A DNA stretch of 54,931 nt from Sphingomonas sp. (GCF_003248515.1 NZ_QFOB01000018.1:1-54931), one strand, 5' to 3'. Shown: positions 1 to 9,034, counted from the first letter of the stretch. Notes: generated by a model not told the origin, from the letters alone. Program-made: numbers and translations.

Positions 1-1
1 C

Positions 2-130
2 ACTGGGCGTTTCCATTTTATTGCCCCGACCCGATCGATAATGGGACAATATCCTTATCCCGTCAAAGGGAATGGATCGTCTCAATGGCGACATAATGGC
101 TATGCCTGGCCCAAAAAACGACCGAGTTGA
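2..130 (+). CDS. 3' end of an unrecognised gene cut by the window edge
   Basis: An open frame runs from the window edge to a TGA at 128-130. It encodes 42 residues and ends in the basic tail WPKKRPS. The stop overlaps the ATG of the next gene as TGATG, the usual sign of translational coupling, and this is the main reason to believe the frame is coding. The visible peptide is rich in aromatic and basic residues (QYPYPVKGNG, QWRHNGYAWP). I do not recognise a family and the N-terminal part is outside the window. Confidence 0.45.
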   Translation, partial: TGRFHFIAPTRSIMGQYPYPVKGNGSSQWRHNGYAWPKKRPS

Positions 131-432
131 TGACGTTGCCGCCCTGGTGCCTCAGGCTGATCGTGCTGGTCGAAGCGAGGGCGGCGCCCCGCCTGCAGAC
201 TGTCGAAGGCTTGTGGCGCAAGTCCACACGGGAGCGGCCCGGCTCCATGACCCGCTTCATTCGCGATCGCGGCCTCATGTCGGCTTCCGAGATTGATGCC
301 ATCATCGCTGGCGCGCCCGTTGACCTCATCGATTTCCAACGTGTCGCCGCCCAAATCCCGCTCGCCGAGCGTCCGACGATGCGCGACTGGATCGAACGCT
401 TCAACGCAGGCGTAGAGCGGCTCGCAGCCTGA
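130..432 (+). CDS. Hypothetical protein, 100 residues
   Basis: No family recognised. The ATG at 130 overlaps the stop of the upstream partial frame (TGATG), so the two are probably one operon. The product has a hydrophobic first 15 residues (LPPWCLRLIVLVEA) followed by a charged, probably helical body. The second half, from about residue 45, reads like a folded domain (EIDAIIAGAPVDLIDF). A TTG at 127 in the same frame is an alternative start but would break the TGATG coupling. Position at the edge of the island gives no functional hint. Confidence 0.5.
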   Translation: MTLPPWCLRLIVLVEARAAPRLQTVEGLWRKSTRERPGSMTRFIRDRGLMSASEIDAIIAGAPVDLIDFQRVAAQIPLAERPTMRDWIERFNAGVERLAA

Positions 433-562
433 TTTTCGCCACCGGCCAGTCTGCAGCAATTCGCAGACACACAGTCCCCTTCACCCCCCGGATAGCTATA
501 TTGCGCCAATCTGTCCGAAACTCCGCTTGCGTTCGCCTTTGCCGATCCGCCTAATCGCCCTC

Positions 563-1063
563 ATGCGACTGATCGACCAGCTTGCTGCAACGCGGATCTA
601 TTATCCTCGACCACTTCCAAGCTTGCCCGAGATTCTGCTGATCGACATTCCGCCCACCCTGGCAGGCGAGGGACTTGCGCTTGGCCGCTATTATCCGGTG
701 ATACTAGAGAGCCTGGCCGAGATGCACGAATTCGAGACCTTTCTCTGCGAACAGCGCACCGATCTCGTCTCGCCTTCACTGCTCGCCCGACGGCCCTCCA
801 GCCTGCGTGCGGACAACATCATCTTCGCACGATACAGCCCACCGGCGCCAGGCTGGCCATGGCTGCAACTGGGCTGCTGGCCGATTCGGTACACCATGAT
901 GACCGCGTTTACGCCGGACGGGTTTGCGCGCGGTGTCTATACGGTCGATGCCTTCGAAAGCGCCGCCGAAATAAAGGCGGCCGAGGGGCGTCTGCTGGCC
1001 GCGCTGGGGCCTCACGAAGCACGCTATGTCCAGACACAGGCCGGCGACGGCGGACATGCCTGA
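563..1063 (+). CDS. Hypothetical protein, 166 residues
   Basis: No family recognised. The frame also has a TTG at 527, but the ATG at 563 gives a protein starting MRLIDQLAATRIYY. The sequence has no signal peptide or membrane segment. It contains several aromatic-rich stretches (APGWPWLQLGCWPIRY) and ends in an Ala/Glu-rich helix before QTQAGDGGHA. No clear Shine-Dalgarno sequence precedes either start, so the exact N-terminus is unsure. It is convergent with the UPF0149 gene downstream, 27 bases away. Codon use is like that of its neighbours. Confidence 0.5.
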   Translation: MRLIDQLAATRIYYPRPLPSLPEILLIDIPPTLAGEGLALGRYYPVILESLAEMHEFETFLCEQRTDLVSPSLLARRPSSLRADNIIFARYSPPAPGWPWLQLGCWPIRYTMMTAFTPDGFARGVYTVDAFESAAEIKAAEGRLLAALGPHEARYVQTQAGDGGHA

Positions 1064-1090
1064 TCCCGGCGTCGCCTATCGTTTCGATCG

Positions 1091-1750
1091 CTAATGAACC
1101 CCGCAGCATTTCTTGTATTTGCGGCCTGACCCGCAGGGACATGGATCGTTGCGGCCGACCTTGGCGCTACGGGAGGCAACCGGGCGATGGGGATCGTTCT
1201 CGACACGCCACTGGTGAAGCATCTCTACCCAGATCGGAATGAGATCAGGCGCCTGTGCGTCCCACCAACTCTCCTCCTGTTCGTCGAGAGCGCGATCGCC
1301 TTCTGCGAAATCCTGCAATGTGCGGATACCGGTCAGCGCTGCGCGACACGCCGCATCGTCGTCGGCCACGATCCGCGCCCAACCGCTCGGCGAGAGCGCC
1401 ATCGCCCGCGCGAACCCGTCGATCCACATCTCCCATAATGTCTCATTGGTGCGCGTGTCGGTTTCAAGCACGGGGGCATAGGCACCCGGACAATCGAGCG
1501 ACGCCAGGATCGAATTGTAATGCATCGTCACCAGGTTGAAAAAGGCCTGCAGCTCGGCGTCGGTCTCGAAATCCGGTTCGCCGTCTTCGTCGTTGCCGGT
1601 CCAGAGCAACGGAAGCCATTGGGCCGGCTTCACGAGATCGGGACTGACAATGATGCCGGTCAGAAATCCATCCAGTTGCGATGTCAGCATCGCATCGGGC
1701 TGATCGAGAAGCAGGCGGTCAAGTTCGTCAAGATAATCGGGCGAGGACAT
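1091..1750 (-). CDS. UPF0149 (YecA/YgfB-like) protein with C-terminal SEC-C zinc motif
   Basis: About 219 residues. The N-terminal 170 residues match the UPF0149/YecA helical domain, with the typical opening LDGFLTGIIVSPDLVKPAQW. The last 20 residues are a SEC-C zinc-binding motif, NDPCPCGSGRKYKKCCG, with the Cys-x-Cys and Cys-Cys pairs intact. This motif in SecA and YecA binds a metal ion and helps contact ribosomes or SecB. The cellular role of YecA proteins is not settled; a link to translocation or ribosome-associated quality control is inference. A GGAG lies just before two adjacent ATGs; the second (1750) has the better spacing. The gene follows a small unknown gene on the same strand after 88 bases. 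Confidence 0.85.
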   Translation of the reverse strand: MSSPDYLDELDRLLLDQPDAMLTSQLDGFLTGIIVSPDLVKPAQWLPLLWTGNDEDGEPDFETDAELQAFFNLVTMHYNSILASLDCPGAYAPVLETDTRTNETLWEMWIDGFARAMALSPSGWARIVADDDAACRAALTGIRTLQDFAEGDRALDEQEESWWDAQAPDLIPIWVEMLHQWRVENDPHRPVASRSAKVGRNDPCPCGSGRKYKKCCGVH

Positions 1751-1838
1751 CATAGCTCCAGTCCGGTGCACGGGCATTCGCCCGTCACGACAAGAGAAAT
1801 TCCAAGCCCGCGCCCCAGTATCCGATCACGGTGCCCGT

Positions 1839-2228
1839 CTAACGCCCCAGAATCTCGGCGATCGGGCGTGCCATGTCGACGCGCCGCTTCATCACGTCGG
1901 TAAGCCAGCACAGATGTGCCGCCGCATCGGCAAGCGGCAGCGCGCAGACTTCCTCGAACAGCTCCCGCTGATATTCGAGGTCACGATCGAGAATATCGCG
2001 CAAGCGAAGACGCGCGGGGCTGTCGTCGTCGCCGACCTCCGCATTCGCCTCACGTGCGGCATCGAGAAACGCTTCCGCCAGTTCCTGCGCCTCATAATAT
2101 CCGGCGTTCAGGCCCTCGGCGGTTGCCAGGCTCGCCAGCCTGCGGCGCACCAGCGGCAAGTCGGGATCGACCGCCGCATCGTCCAGCGGCAGGTTGAAAT
2201 CATAGGTGGCGAGATAGTCCCGGATCAT
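1839..2228 (-). CDS. Hypothetical acidic helical protein, 129 residues
   Basis: Family not recognised. The ATG at 2228 is preceded by an AAGG about five bases away, which supports the start. The product is acidic and mostly helical, with a run DPDLPLVRRRLASLATAEG near residue 21 and ALPLADAAAHLCWLTDVMKR near the end. There is no signal peptide or membrane segment. It reads in the same direction as the UPF0149 gene 88 bases downstream and may share its transcript. Confidence 0.55.
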   Translation of the reverse strand: MIRDYLATYDFNLPLDDAAVDPDLPLVRRRLASLATAEGLNAGYYEAQELAEAFLDAAREANAEVGDDDSPARLRLRDILDRDLEYQRELFEEVCALPLADAAAHLCWLTDVMKRRVDMARPIAEILGR

Positions 2229-2392
2229 GCAGCCTTATCCTCCGCCACGGAATGGAACATATATCGAACGATATTGCAATGTTGATCTTGGGCATGGCAT
2301 CCAAACGAAATGAGCCCTGCCCGTACCACCGTGTCGCCGATCTATGGCCAGCCTCCGGATTTTGGTTCCATCCAGCGTAGGGATGGCCGGTC

Positions 2393-2596
2393 ATGAGCGA
2401 GGGCAGGGTGCCACTGCGGCTGCGCGGCGTGCTTCGCCTCAGCGACCGGGGGCCGCTTCTTGAGATCGACGATGGTCCGGTCTGGCGCCTTCAGACGGAG
2501 GATGACGTGAGCAGGCTCCAGGACCTGCCTGTCAAGGTCGAGGCTTGGCAACGCGGGGCAAGCGTCCTGGAACTGCTCTGGATCGGCCCTCTTTGA
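2393..2596 (+). CDS. DUF5818-like small beta protein
   Basis: 67 residues, starting at an ATG after a weak purine stretch. The pattern of a short beta-rich protein with GVLRLSDRGPLLEIDDGPVW, then a VxVxA strand (LPVKVEAWQRG) and a final LELLWIGPL, resembles the DUF5818 family of sphingomonads. Those proteins are typically 60-90 residues and of unknown function. The assignment is by sequence feel, not by alignment. It stands alone, divergent from the minus-strand genes to its left and convergent with the stress-protein remnant to its right. Confidence 0.55.
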   Translation: MSEGRVPLRLRGVLRLSDRGPLLEIDDGPVWRLQTEDDVSRLQDLPVKVEAWQRGASVLELLWIGPL

Positions 2597-2630
2597 GTTC
2601 GATGCAGCTGCAAATCCCGGCCATTCGCGC

Positions 2631-3303
2631 TTATGCTCGAGACATTGGCGACCGGTTCAATGCTGGAGTAAGTGTGGCAACTCTGCCGCCATGGACGTTC
2701 ACGCCAGGGCCTTCCCTCCTTAGCAGCTCCAGCTGCTTCATGGCACGGTCGTCCACGTCGCCTAGACGCAGCGCCGTCACCTGCTCCACCGCGCGAAGCC
2801 ACGGCATCGCGCCGCCGATCGCATCTGCAGCGACGCCAGTATCGCTCAGCGCCACCGCGATATGGGCGAAATGGCTCGAGCGAAGCCGCCAGCGGGGCGG
2901 AGCTAGTAATACCGGCTTGCCCGTATTCCAGATCGCGGCATGAAGCGCATCGCCGCTGTCCATGTTGCCGCCATGTCCAAGCACCAGCAAATCGGCGTTG
3001 CGTGTTGCCTCGATCACCGAGGCCTCCTCGGCGCCTGTCATCGATTTCCATTCGATATCCGGTCGGTCGTCCGGTGAATTTGCCACCCAGTCGACGAACG
3101 CTTCATGAATTGCGCGACCACGATCCCGGGCTGGACCTCTGTTCGCGGAGGCGCTGAAACTGGATTTCCTCGCTCGGCGCAACCAGCCGATCCGGATCCA
3201 CGAGGGCCCGCAGAGCCTCTATGACTGCGGCATTCTCGACGCGGGCTGCCACGACGGCTGCCTCGAGGGCACGCGCATGCGCGCCGAGGGCGCAATCCCC
3301 CAT
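2631..3303 (-). pseudogene. Universal stress protein remnant, frameshifted and truncated
   Basis: Two minus-strand frames carry successive parts of one UspA-like protein. The first (ATG at 3303) reads about 56 residues, including EAAVVAARVENAAVIEALRA, then loses its frame near 3130-3140. The second continues with AIHEAFVDW, then the diagnostic NADLLVLGHGG and the strand GKPVLLAPP, which resemble the ATP-binding loop region of UspA folds. The second frame ends after ALNRSPMSRA, where a complete tandem Usp protein would continue with a second domain. So the gene has both an internal frameshift and a lost 3' end. A sequencing error could explain the frameshift but not the missing end. Confidence 0.65.
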
Positions 3304-3392
3304 GCGCGGGTTGTTGCGCGCTGATTGGCGATGTCCTTGGGCAGGGCCGTCAGCAGACCTCGCAAACACGCCATTCGAAGAATGCTCCGCCC

Positions 3393-4223
3393 CTATGACG
3401 ATATGCTACGCAGGATCTCCTCGAGCCGCTTTTCCCCGTCCACGGTCTGGGCACCTCTTGCCAAACCGCCTCGAATCAGCCGCTCTGCCGCCGGCTCCGC
3501 GAACAGCCTGCTCCATTCGGCTTGCTCTCGCGCGAATCCGGCGCTCAGGTCGGCAGGCGGGAGCACGCGCTTGGCTGCCTCGGCGACGCCCGCGGGCAAC
3601 GCCGCGATATGGCGGGCGAGCATATCGACGAAATCGTCGAGCTCGGCCGCGGGCAGCGCCCGGTTGATCCAGCCATAAGCCGCCGCCTCTTCCGCGCCGA
3701 AGACGCCGCCCCCCAAAATGATCTCGAGGATGCGGCCGCGGCTCATCCGCGTGGAGAGATATTGCATGGCGCCCCCGCTCGGCACGATGCACATGAGCGC
3801 CTCCACCTGACCCAGGCCCGCTCGACCGATCGCCCCAAAAACCATGTCGCACGCGGCGATGAATTCAGCGCCGCCGCCCCGTGCCAGGCCGGCGAGCTTG
3901 ACGATGGTGACCTGGGGAAGGTCGCGAACCAGCTCGCCCAGCGCCTGGAACACATTGAGGCCGGCAGGCACGTCCCGTGCGATCTCGTCAAATGCATGCG
4001 GATCGTCAATGAGCGCCATATCCACATGGGCGATGAAGAAGTCCGGGCAGCTGCTTTCGAAAACGACCACACGCGCTGCGTCATCGTCGCGCACCTCGGT
4101 CAGGAATCTTCGCAGATCCGACATGAGAGCTGCGTCGAGGACGTTGACCGGTGGATTGTCGATGGTGACGGTCACGACGCCCGCGCGGTGCGCGACGTGA
4201 AGTCTCTGATAGCGATCCGACAT
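3393..4223 (-). CDS. Enoyl-CoA hydratase/isomerase family protein
   Basis: 276 residues from the ATG at 4223 (MSDRYQRLHV). The crotonase fold is clear: the N-terminal VTIDNPPVNVLDAALMSDL, then the oxyanion-hole segment GLARGGGAEFIAACDM near residue 105, and the later PSGGAMQYLSTRMSRG stretch. These enzymes act on CoA thioesters in the cytosol (hydration, isomerisation and related reactions). The position normally holding a catalytic Glu after the second GG segment reads VPSGG, so hydratase activity should not be assumed. A start at 4262 in the same frame would add an unlikely Arg/Ser-rich extension. It lies next to the stress-protein remnant; the substrate cannot be inferred from context. Confidence 0.85.
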   Translation of the reverse strand: MSDRYQRLHVAHRAGVVTVTIDNPPVNVLDAALMSDLRRFLTEVRDDDAARVVVFESSCPDFFIAHVDMALIDDPHAFDEIARDVPAGLNVFQALGELVRDLPQVTIVKLAGLARGGGAEFIAACDMVFGAIGRAGLGQVEALMCIVPSGGAMQYLSTRMSRGRILEIILGGGVFGAEEAAAYGWINRALPAAELDDFVDMLARHIAALPAGVAEAAKRVLPPADLSAGFAREQAEWSRLFAEPAAERLIRGGLARGAQTVDGEKRLEEILRSISS

Positions 4224-4708
4224 CAAGTTTCTCAATCTCCGGCTGCTTCGTATCTCTCGCAACCCTATCGTCGGGAGAAGAGTGTCTGTAGCTGCGGACC
4301 GGCGGAAACTGTGTCGCGCAGGCGGGAACGTCGGTGACGGCCGGGCGACCGCCTTGACGCAGGCGGGGCGGCCGCAGGGACGATCGTCCGGTGCCGCACG
4401 AGGTCTCGATCCAGGCCAGAGACTGGGCTCGGCCGGCCTCGGGGGCGTTCATTGCTCGATGGGTTGCCGTCACGCCGGATGCCGTCGGCCAGCTTGGCGA
4501 CGATCATCCGCGGCAATACCGGCGCTGCCCGGACGGCGCGCAGGAGAGCGTTCCGCAGCATGCGACAGAGCTAATCGATTCCTGGACCTACTGGCGCTTC
4601 AGTTCGGCTGTTACCCAGCAGGGAAAGCCAGTTCGACGATGCGGCCCCCTCCGCTCCGATCCACGACTTACTGGCAGGCCCCTTTTTTGAAACATGGTCA
4701 GGAACCTC
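4224..4708. other. Gap without a convincing gene
   Basis: About 480 bases between the divergent hydratase gene and the small secreted-protein gene. Open frames on both strands are Arg/Pro-rich and look like shadows of high GC content. I see no tRNA, strong terminator or repeat. It must hold the promoters for both flanking genes, but no clear -35/-10 pair stands out. Confidence 0.4.
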
Positions 4709-5053
4709 ATGAATCCGTCTGTCGTCCGTAAACGCGCCGCAATGATGTCCCTGGGCATCGTCACCTTGCTGGGCATCGGCCTTGCAGGCGGCGAGGCTCA
4801 TGCCCAGCGGTGGAGCAAGAAGCAACGCGAGGACGCGCGGACCTGCGAAAGCTTCGGCAACAGATACGGCACACCCGCCTTCAGCGATTGCATGCTGGCG
4901 CAGCAGCACAGACGCGATACCAAGAATCTCCGGTCGATCGAGGAGAGCGAAAGGCTCTCGCGCATCGCCAGGGACGGCCAGATCATGGCTGATCGCGCCC
5001 GGCAGCAGCGCTGCGACCGCAATCCGGACCGCCGTGAATGCAGGCGGAAATGA
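4709..5053 (+). CDS. Small exported hypothetical protein
   Basis: 114 residues. The ATG at 4709 has AGGAA about five bases upstream, better than the ATG at 4694. The N-terminus is a typical Sec signal peptide: positive MNPSVVRKR, a hydrophobic core SLGIVTLLGIGLAGG, and an AHA cleavage site before QRWSKKQR. The mature part of about 80 residues is very basic and charged, with four cysteines (TCESFG, DCMLAQ, RCDRNPD, ECRRK) that could form two disulfides in the periplasm. The family is not recognised. It precedes the antiporter gene by about 200 bases on the same strand. Confidence 0.7.
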   Translation: MNPSVVRKRAAMMSLGIVTLLGIGLAGGEAHAQRWSKKQREDARTCESFGNRYGTPAFSDCMLAQQHRRDTKNLRSIEESERLSRIARDGQIMADRARQQRCDRNPDRRECRRK

Positions 5054-5260
5054 TCTCACCGGGGCATAAGCAACCCCTCAATCCACCGCATCTGTTGGAT
5101 CGTGGTCAGGGACGTCGTGGCCCTGGCATTCGGCATCGGCGAAGGCCGCAGGTCATCAGCAGCGTCGGGCAAACAGCCATGCGACGGGTGAGGTGTCTGC
5201 GATCTCCGACCAGAGGAACGATACAATTGATCCACCTCCCAGAGAAGCGTGATAGCCGCC

Positions 5261-7027
5261 ATGGCTGATGCAAGCCTTGGGCAGACAATCGGGCCCGCCG
5301 TCGCGTTGATGAGCGCGGCCGTCGTCGCGGTCCCGCTGTTCAGGCGGCTCGGGCTCGGATCAGTCCTCGGCTATTTCGCGGCGGGCCTGTTGGTGGGACC
5401 ATCGACACTCGGGCTTTTCACCGACACGCAATCCATCCTCCATTTCTCCGAACTGGGCGTGGTGATGTTCCTGTTCGTGATCGGGCTCGAACTGCGACCC
5501 TATAAATTATGGGCGATGCGCGGCGAGATCTTCGGGCTGGGCGCGGCGCAGGTCGCTGCCGCGATCGCTATCCTCACTCTCACCGGCGCACTCGCCTTCA
5601 ACCTGCCTGGACCTGTCGCATTCATCGCCGGGACCGGCTTCGTCCTCTCCTCGACGGCCGTCATCATGTCGGTGCTCCAGGACCGGGGCGAGATATCAGG
5701 CAGAGAAGGGCAGAAGTCCGTCGCGATCCTGCTCTTCGAGGATCTGATGATCGTTCCGCTTCTTGCCGTCGTCGGCTTTCTGTCACCCGTGGCACACGGG
5801 CCGACAAATGGGGCGAACATTCTGACCGGTGTCGTGGCCCTGCTCGTCCTGCTTGGCGTCTCGCGCTGGGCGCTCAATCCGTTCTTCGCGCTCCTCGCTC
5901 GCGCCCGGACCCGCGAGGTTCTGACCGCAGGGGCATTGCTCGTTGTGCTCGGGGCAGCACTGCTGATGGACGTTGCGGGCCTGTCCATGGCGATGGGCGC
6001 GTTCCTCGCCGGCGTCATGCTGTCGAACTCGAGCTATCGCCACCAGATCGAAAGCGATATCGAGCCGTTTCGCGGCCTCCTGATGGGCCTTTTCTTTCTG
6101 GCCGTTGGCATGTCCCTCGATCTGGCGATCGTTGCTGTCCAATGGCGGCTTCTTTTCGCGATGCTGGCGGCGTTCACAGTCGCCAAAGCCGTGGTCGTCT
6201 ACGCAGTCGCGCGGCTTTTCGGCAGCTCCGGTCACCAGGCGCTGCATCGTACCTCGATGTTCCTGCAGGGCGGGGAGTTCGCCTTTGTCCTGTACGCAGC
6301 GGCAGCGGCAGGCGGCGTCATCGACCCGAGCCAGAATGCGGTCTTCGCCACCGTCGTCATTCTTTCGATGGCCCTGACGCCACTGCTGATGATCGCCGCC
6401 GAGCGCCTGCTGCGCAGCGACACCTCGATGGAGGGCGTGGATCCTGCCCATTTCCTGAAGGGGCGCGTCCTGATAATCGGCTTCGGCCGGTTCGGCCAGA
6501 TCACGTCGCAACTCCTTCTGGCTCAAGGCATTGACCTTTCCGTGATCGATAACGATCCCGACCGGATTCGCGACGCAGGACGCTACGGGTTCAAGGTCTT
6601 CTTCGGAGACGGCGCCCGGCTCGATGTGCTGCACCATTCCGGCGCGGCCGATGCCAATCTGATCATTGTCTGTATCGATGATCCCAAGGCAGCAATGCAG
6701 ATCGTGGACCTGGCGCAGCACGCATTTCCGCAGGCAAAACTCCTGGTTCGAAGCCGCGACCGCGCACATGCGGTGGAACTGGTCCGGGCTGGCGTAGACT
6801 TTCAGATCCGAGAAACGGTCGAGTCCGCTTATGTGATGGGCGCGCAGAGTCTTCGCGCTCTGGGCGTTGCCGAGGCTGATATTGTGGAGGTCGCCGAGGA
6901 TATCCGCCGTCGCGATGATGAGCGCCTTTCCGAGCAGGTCCAGGGAGACACGATGTCGGGAAGCGACCGGCTGCTCCTTCAGCCCCGGCCCGAACCACTG
7001 GTCGGCAAGCACGCACGTGAGACCTGA
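5261..7027 (+). CDS. CPA2 family monovalent cation:proton antiporter (KefB/KefC-like)
   Basis: About 588 residues from the ATG at 5261; a GTG at 5249 would add four. Residues 1-385 form a Na+/H+ exchanger-type membrane domain with a dozen or so helices, including FLFVIGLEL and the GTGFVLSSTAVIMSVLQD and LFFLAVGMSLDL segments typical of Kef/CPA2 transporters. Residues about 400-520 are a TrkA-N/RCK domain with a Rossmann motif IIGFGRFGQ and an acidic VIDNDPDRI strand end that would bind NAD(H). Such proteins exchange K+ or Na+ for H+ at the inner membrane, often gated by nucleotide or thiol stress. There is no separate KefF/KefG ancillary gene nearby. Substrate ion is not certain. Confidence 0.92.
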   Translation: MADASLGQTIGPAVALMSAAVVAVPLFRRLGLGSVLGYFAAGLLVGPSTLGLFTDTQSILHFSELGVVMFLFVIGLELRPYKLWAMRGEIFGLGAAQVAAAIAILTLTGALAFNLPGPVAFIAGTGFVLSSTAVIMSVLQDRGEISGREGQKSVAILLFEDLMIVPLLAVVGFLSPVAHGPTNGANILTGVVALLVLLGVSRWALNPFFALLARARTREVLTAGALLVVLGAALLMDVAGLSMAMGAFLAGVMLSNSSYRHQIESDIEPFRGLLMGLFFLAVGMSLDLAIVAVQWRLLFAMLAAFTVAKAVVVYAVARLFGSSGHQALHRTSMFLQGGEFAFVLYAAAAAGGVIDPSQNAVFATVVILSMALTPLLMIAAERLLRSDTSMEGVDPAHFLKGRVLIIGFGRFGQITSQLLLAQGIDLSVIDNDPDRIRDAGRYGFKVFFGDGARLDVLHHSGAADANLIIVCIDDPKAAMQIVDLAQHAFPQAKLLVRSRDRAHAVELVRAGVDFQIRETVESAYVMGAQSLRALGVAEADIVEVAEDIRRRDDERLSEQVQGDTMSGSDRLLLQPRPEPLVGKHARET

Positions 7028-7117
7028 ACTGAACGAGAATTGTCAGCGCCGGACAGCGACCGAAAAGAGCGGCAATCCATTGATGCTGACGGACCGAAAG
7101 TGAACCAGGAGATGCAA

Positions 7118-8116
7118 TTGAAGTTCAACAACCCCGTCATCGCTTCAGGCAGGCATCGCAATTCAAATATATCGACGGGGCTGAATGTCGTGAGGCGCCT
7201 TGCGGCGGTGACGCTCTTGGTGGTGTTGGCTGGCCCCCAATCTGCTGTTGCCGGTCCCCCAATCCCCACGCCGTCAGACCGCGCGCCCGAAATACGACTG
7301 GCCGGCAAGACCGTCACTCTCGCCCTCGTCATGGTTCGGGAGTTTCCCTTCGTCGAGGGCGAGATTGCGGGCATCAAGGGCAAGTTCATGCTCGACACAG
7401 GCATGCAGGACGCCCTTGTGATCAACGATCATCGGGTGCCGATCACCGGCGGGAGCAAGATCGGCACCGGCCATTTCGGTAGCGGTCAGACCTATGAGGT
7501 GCGTCTCCACTCTGTGGTCCAGAACATCCGGATCGGCACCATTGGCTATCCGCGGGTAACCCGTGTGCGCAGCCAGGATGCCCGGATGCTGGAGAAGATC
7601 ACGCCAGACTTTCTGGGCTGGATCGGGCATGGATTTTTCTCCAGCCATGCCATGAAGATAGACTATCAACGCATGGAAGTGACCTTCTATGAAGAAGGGC
7701 AGGAGAGATTTCTCGCCGGAGAAAAGCTCATCGCGGCCTTGCCGTTCGAAACCCGCCGGCTCCCCAATGTCCCCTTGATCCGAGCACGCATCGGCGATGT
7801 CGATGCCATCGTCAGCCTGGATACCGGCATGTACGGCTCGCTGAATATCGCCGAGGCAGAGAGGCGGAGCCTGCTCGAAAGCGGCCAATTGTCGCCAACC
7901 GACGATCCGGACAAGTTTGACCTGAAGGGTGTCCGGATAGACGACAAGATCGACGCAGTCGTGCCCGGCATCGAGGTCGAGGAGGGGCCGTCAGCCAGCG
8001 CGGCGGCCGTGGGAATCACCGAAGCTACGGAGCTCGAACTCGGCTTTGCTTTCCTGCAAAATTTCAAGACTGTCTGGGACTATCGGCACAACCGCCTTTA
8101 CCTGCTTGCGCGATGA
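7118..8116 (+). CDS. Exported retropepsin-like aspartic protease family protein
   Basis: About 332 residues. I prefer the TTG at 7118: an AGGAG at 7107-7111 sits six bases upstream, whereas the in-frame ATG at 7112 is directly fused to that AGGAG and the TTG at 7040 has none. The N-terminus then carries a long signal sequence with the hydrophobic core LAAVTLLVVLAG and an AVA cleavage site. Two retropepsin-type lobes follow, each with an Asp-Thr-Gly active-site motif: FMLDTGMQDAL near residue 90 and VSLDTGMYGSL near residue 235. A tandem-lobed protein can form the two-Asp active site within one chain. It would act in the periplasm; substrates are unknown. Confidence 0.8.
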   Translation: MKFNNPVIASGRHRNSNISTGLNVVRRLAAVTLLVVLAGPQSAVAGPPIPTPSDRAPEIRLAGKTVTLALVMVREFPFVEGEIAGIKGKFMLDTGMQDALVINDHRVPITGGSKIGTGHFGSGQTYEVRLHSVVQNIRIGTIGYPRVTRVRSQDARMLEKITPDFLGWIGHGFFSSHAMKIDYQRMEVTFYEEGQERFLAGEKLIAALPFETRRLPNVPLIRARIGDVDAIVSLDTGMYGSLNIAEAERRSLLESGQLSPTDDPDKFDLKGVRIDDKIDAVVPGIEVEEGPSASAAAVGITEATELELGFAFLQNFKTVWDYRHNRLYLLAR

Positions 8117-8152
8117 TGCTCATAGGGCAGCACGCGTTTCGGCCGTATCATC

Positions 8153-9034
8153 TCAGCGCCGCAGATCGACCAGCGGTGCGTTGCCGAACATGGTCTTATA
8201 CTCCCGGCTGAACTGCGCCGGGCTTTGATATCCCACTTCGAATGCGACGCGCGCCACATTGGTGCTACCCGCCGCAAGCAGCTTTCTGGCTTCCAGAAGA
8301 CGCATCTGCCGCTGGAAGGCCAGCGGGCTGTATCCCGTGACGGCCTTGAAATGCCTGTGAAACGAAGTCGCGCTCATGCCCGCACGAGCTGCCAGTTCGG
8401 CGATGATCACCGGTTCATTGTTATGGGCGCCCAACCAGTCCGCGGCCGCCTTGATTTGCCGTACACGATCGTTGCGCTCCACGATCTGGCGCAGCGTTCC
8501 GCCCATCGCGCTCTGCAGCAGACGATAATAAAGCTCGCTCTCGTAGAAAGGTGCCAGGACGCCTATGTCATCCGGCGCGTTCACAAGCCCAACGAGCCGG
8601 GTGAACACGTCACCCAGCTGACCGCTCAGATCCCCGGCTGCTACCGCGCATGTCCATCGCACCTCGCATTTGGGCATGTCGAGCACGACTCTCGCAAGCC
8701 TGTCGATGTCCAGCCGGAGGCTGATACCCACATACGGAGCGTCCGGCGTCGCGCCGATCAGTCGGTGGGAATAAGGCAGTCCGAAGGATGAGGCGGCGCA
8801 GTCGCCCGCCAACATCTCGAACCGGTTGGCGCCCATCGTCAGCACTTTCGTCCCTTGTGCGACGACATAGAACATCGGTTCAAATATCGCCGCTGTCGGC
8901 GGCGTGGGACTGGTACTCGACCAGACCGTCAGGCGCGGAACAGCTGTTGCCTCCCCGACAAGCCCGGCCCGCACAGCGATATGGGGTGCGATATCACCCA
9001 GCAGGCGACGGGTCATATCCTCGCGGTCGTACAT
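8153..9034 (-). CDS. AraC family transcriptional regulator
   Basis: 293 residues from the ATG at 9034, which has an AGGG seven bases upstream; the GTG at 9040 is a weaker alternative. The N-terminal 190 residues are an AraC_N-type ligand domain (FEPMFYVVAQGTKVLTMG is the typical cupin-like strand pair). The C-terminal 100 residues hold two helix-turn-helix motifs: IAELAARAGMSATSFHRHFK and VARVAFEVGYQSPAQFSREY. This N-terminal type is common in regulators adjacent to oxidoreductases and responds to small reactive molecules in some members. It is divergent from the SDR gene at 9320 with a 285-base shared control region, so the SDR is the probable target. Confidence 0.92.
   Translation of the reverse strand: MYDREDMTRRLLGDIAPHIAVRAGLVGEATAVPRLTVWSSTSPTPPTAAIFEPMFYVVAQGTKVLTMGANRFEMLAGDCAASSFGLPYSHRLIGATPDAPYVGISLRLDIDRLARVVLDMPKCEVRWTCAVAAGDLSGQLGDVFTRLVGLVNAPDDIGVLAPFYESELYYRLLQSAMGGTLRQIVERNDRVRQIKAAADWLGAHNNEPVIIAELAARAGMSATSFHRHFKAVTGYSPLAFQRQMRLLEARKLLAAGSTNVARVAFEVGYQSPAQFSREYKTMFGNAPLVDLRR

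Noticed and set aside
3011..3036. CRISPR arrays
   Set aside because: No regularly spaced direct repeats were seen here or anywhere in the window, and no cas genes are present.
5205..5235. EcfG-type promoter before the antiporter gene
   Set aside because: A GGAAC is present, but no CGTT-like box lies 16 or 17 bases downstream.
5783..7012. 409-residue minus-strand frame opposite the antiporter gene
   Set aside because: It runs exactly opposite a strong membrane transporter with clear motifs, has no recognisable domain and is His/Arg/Gln-rich as expected for a shadow.
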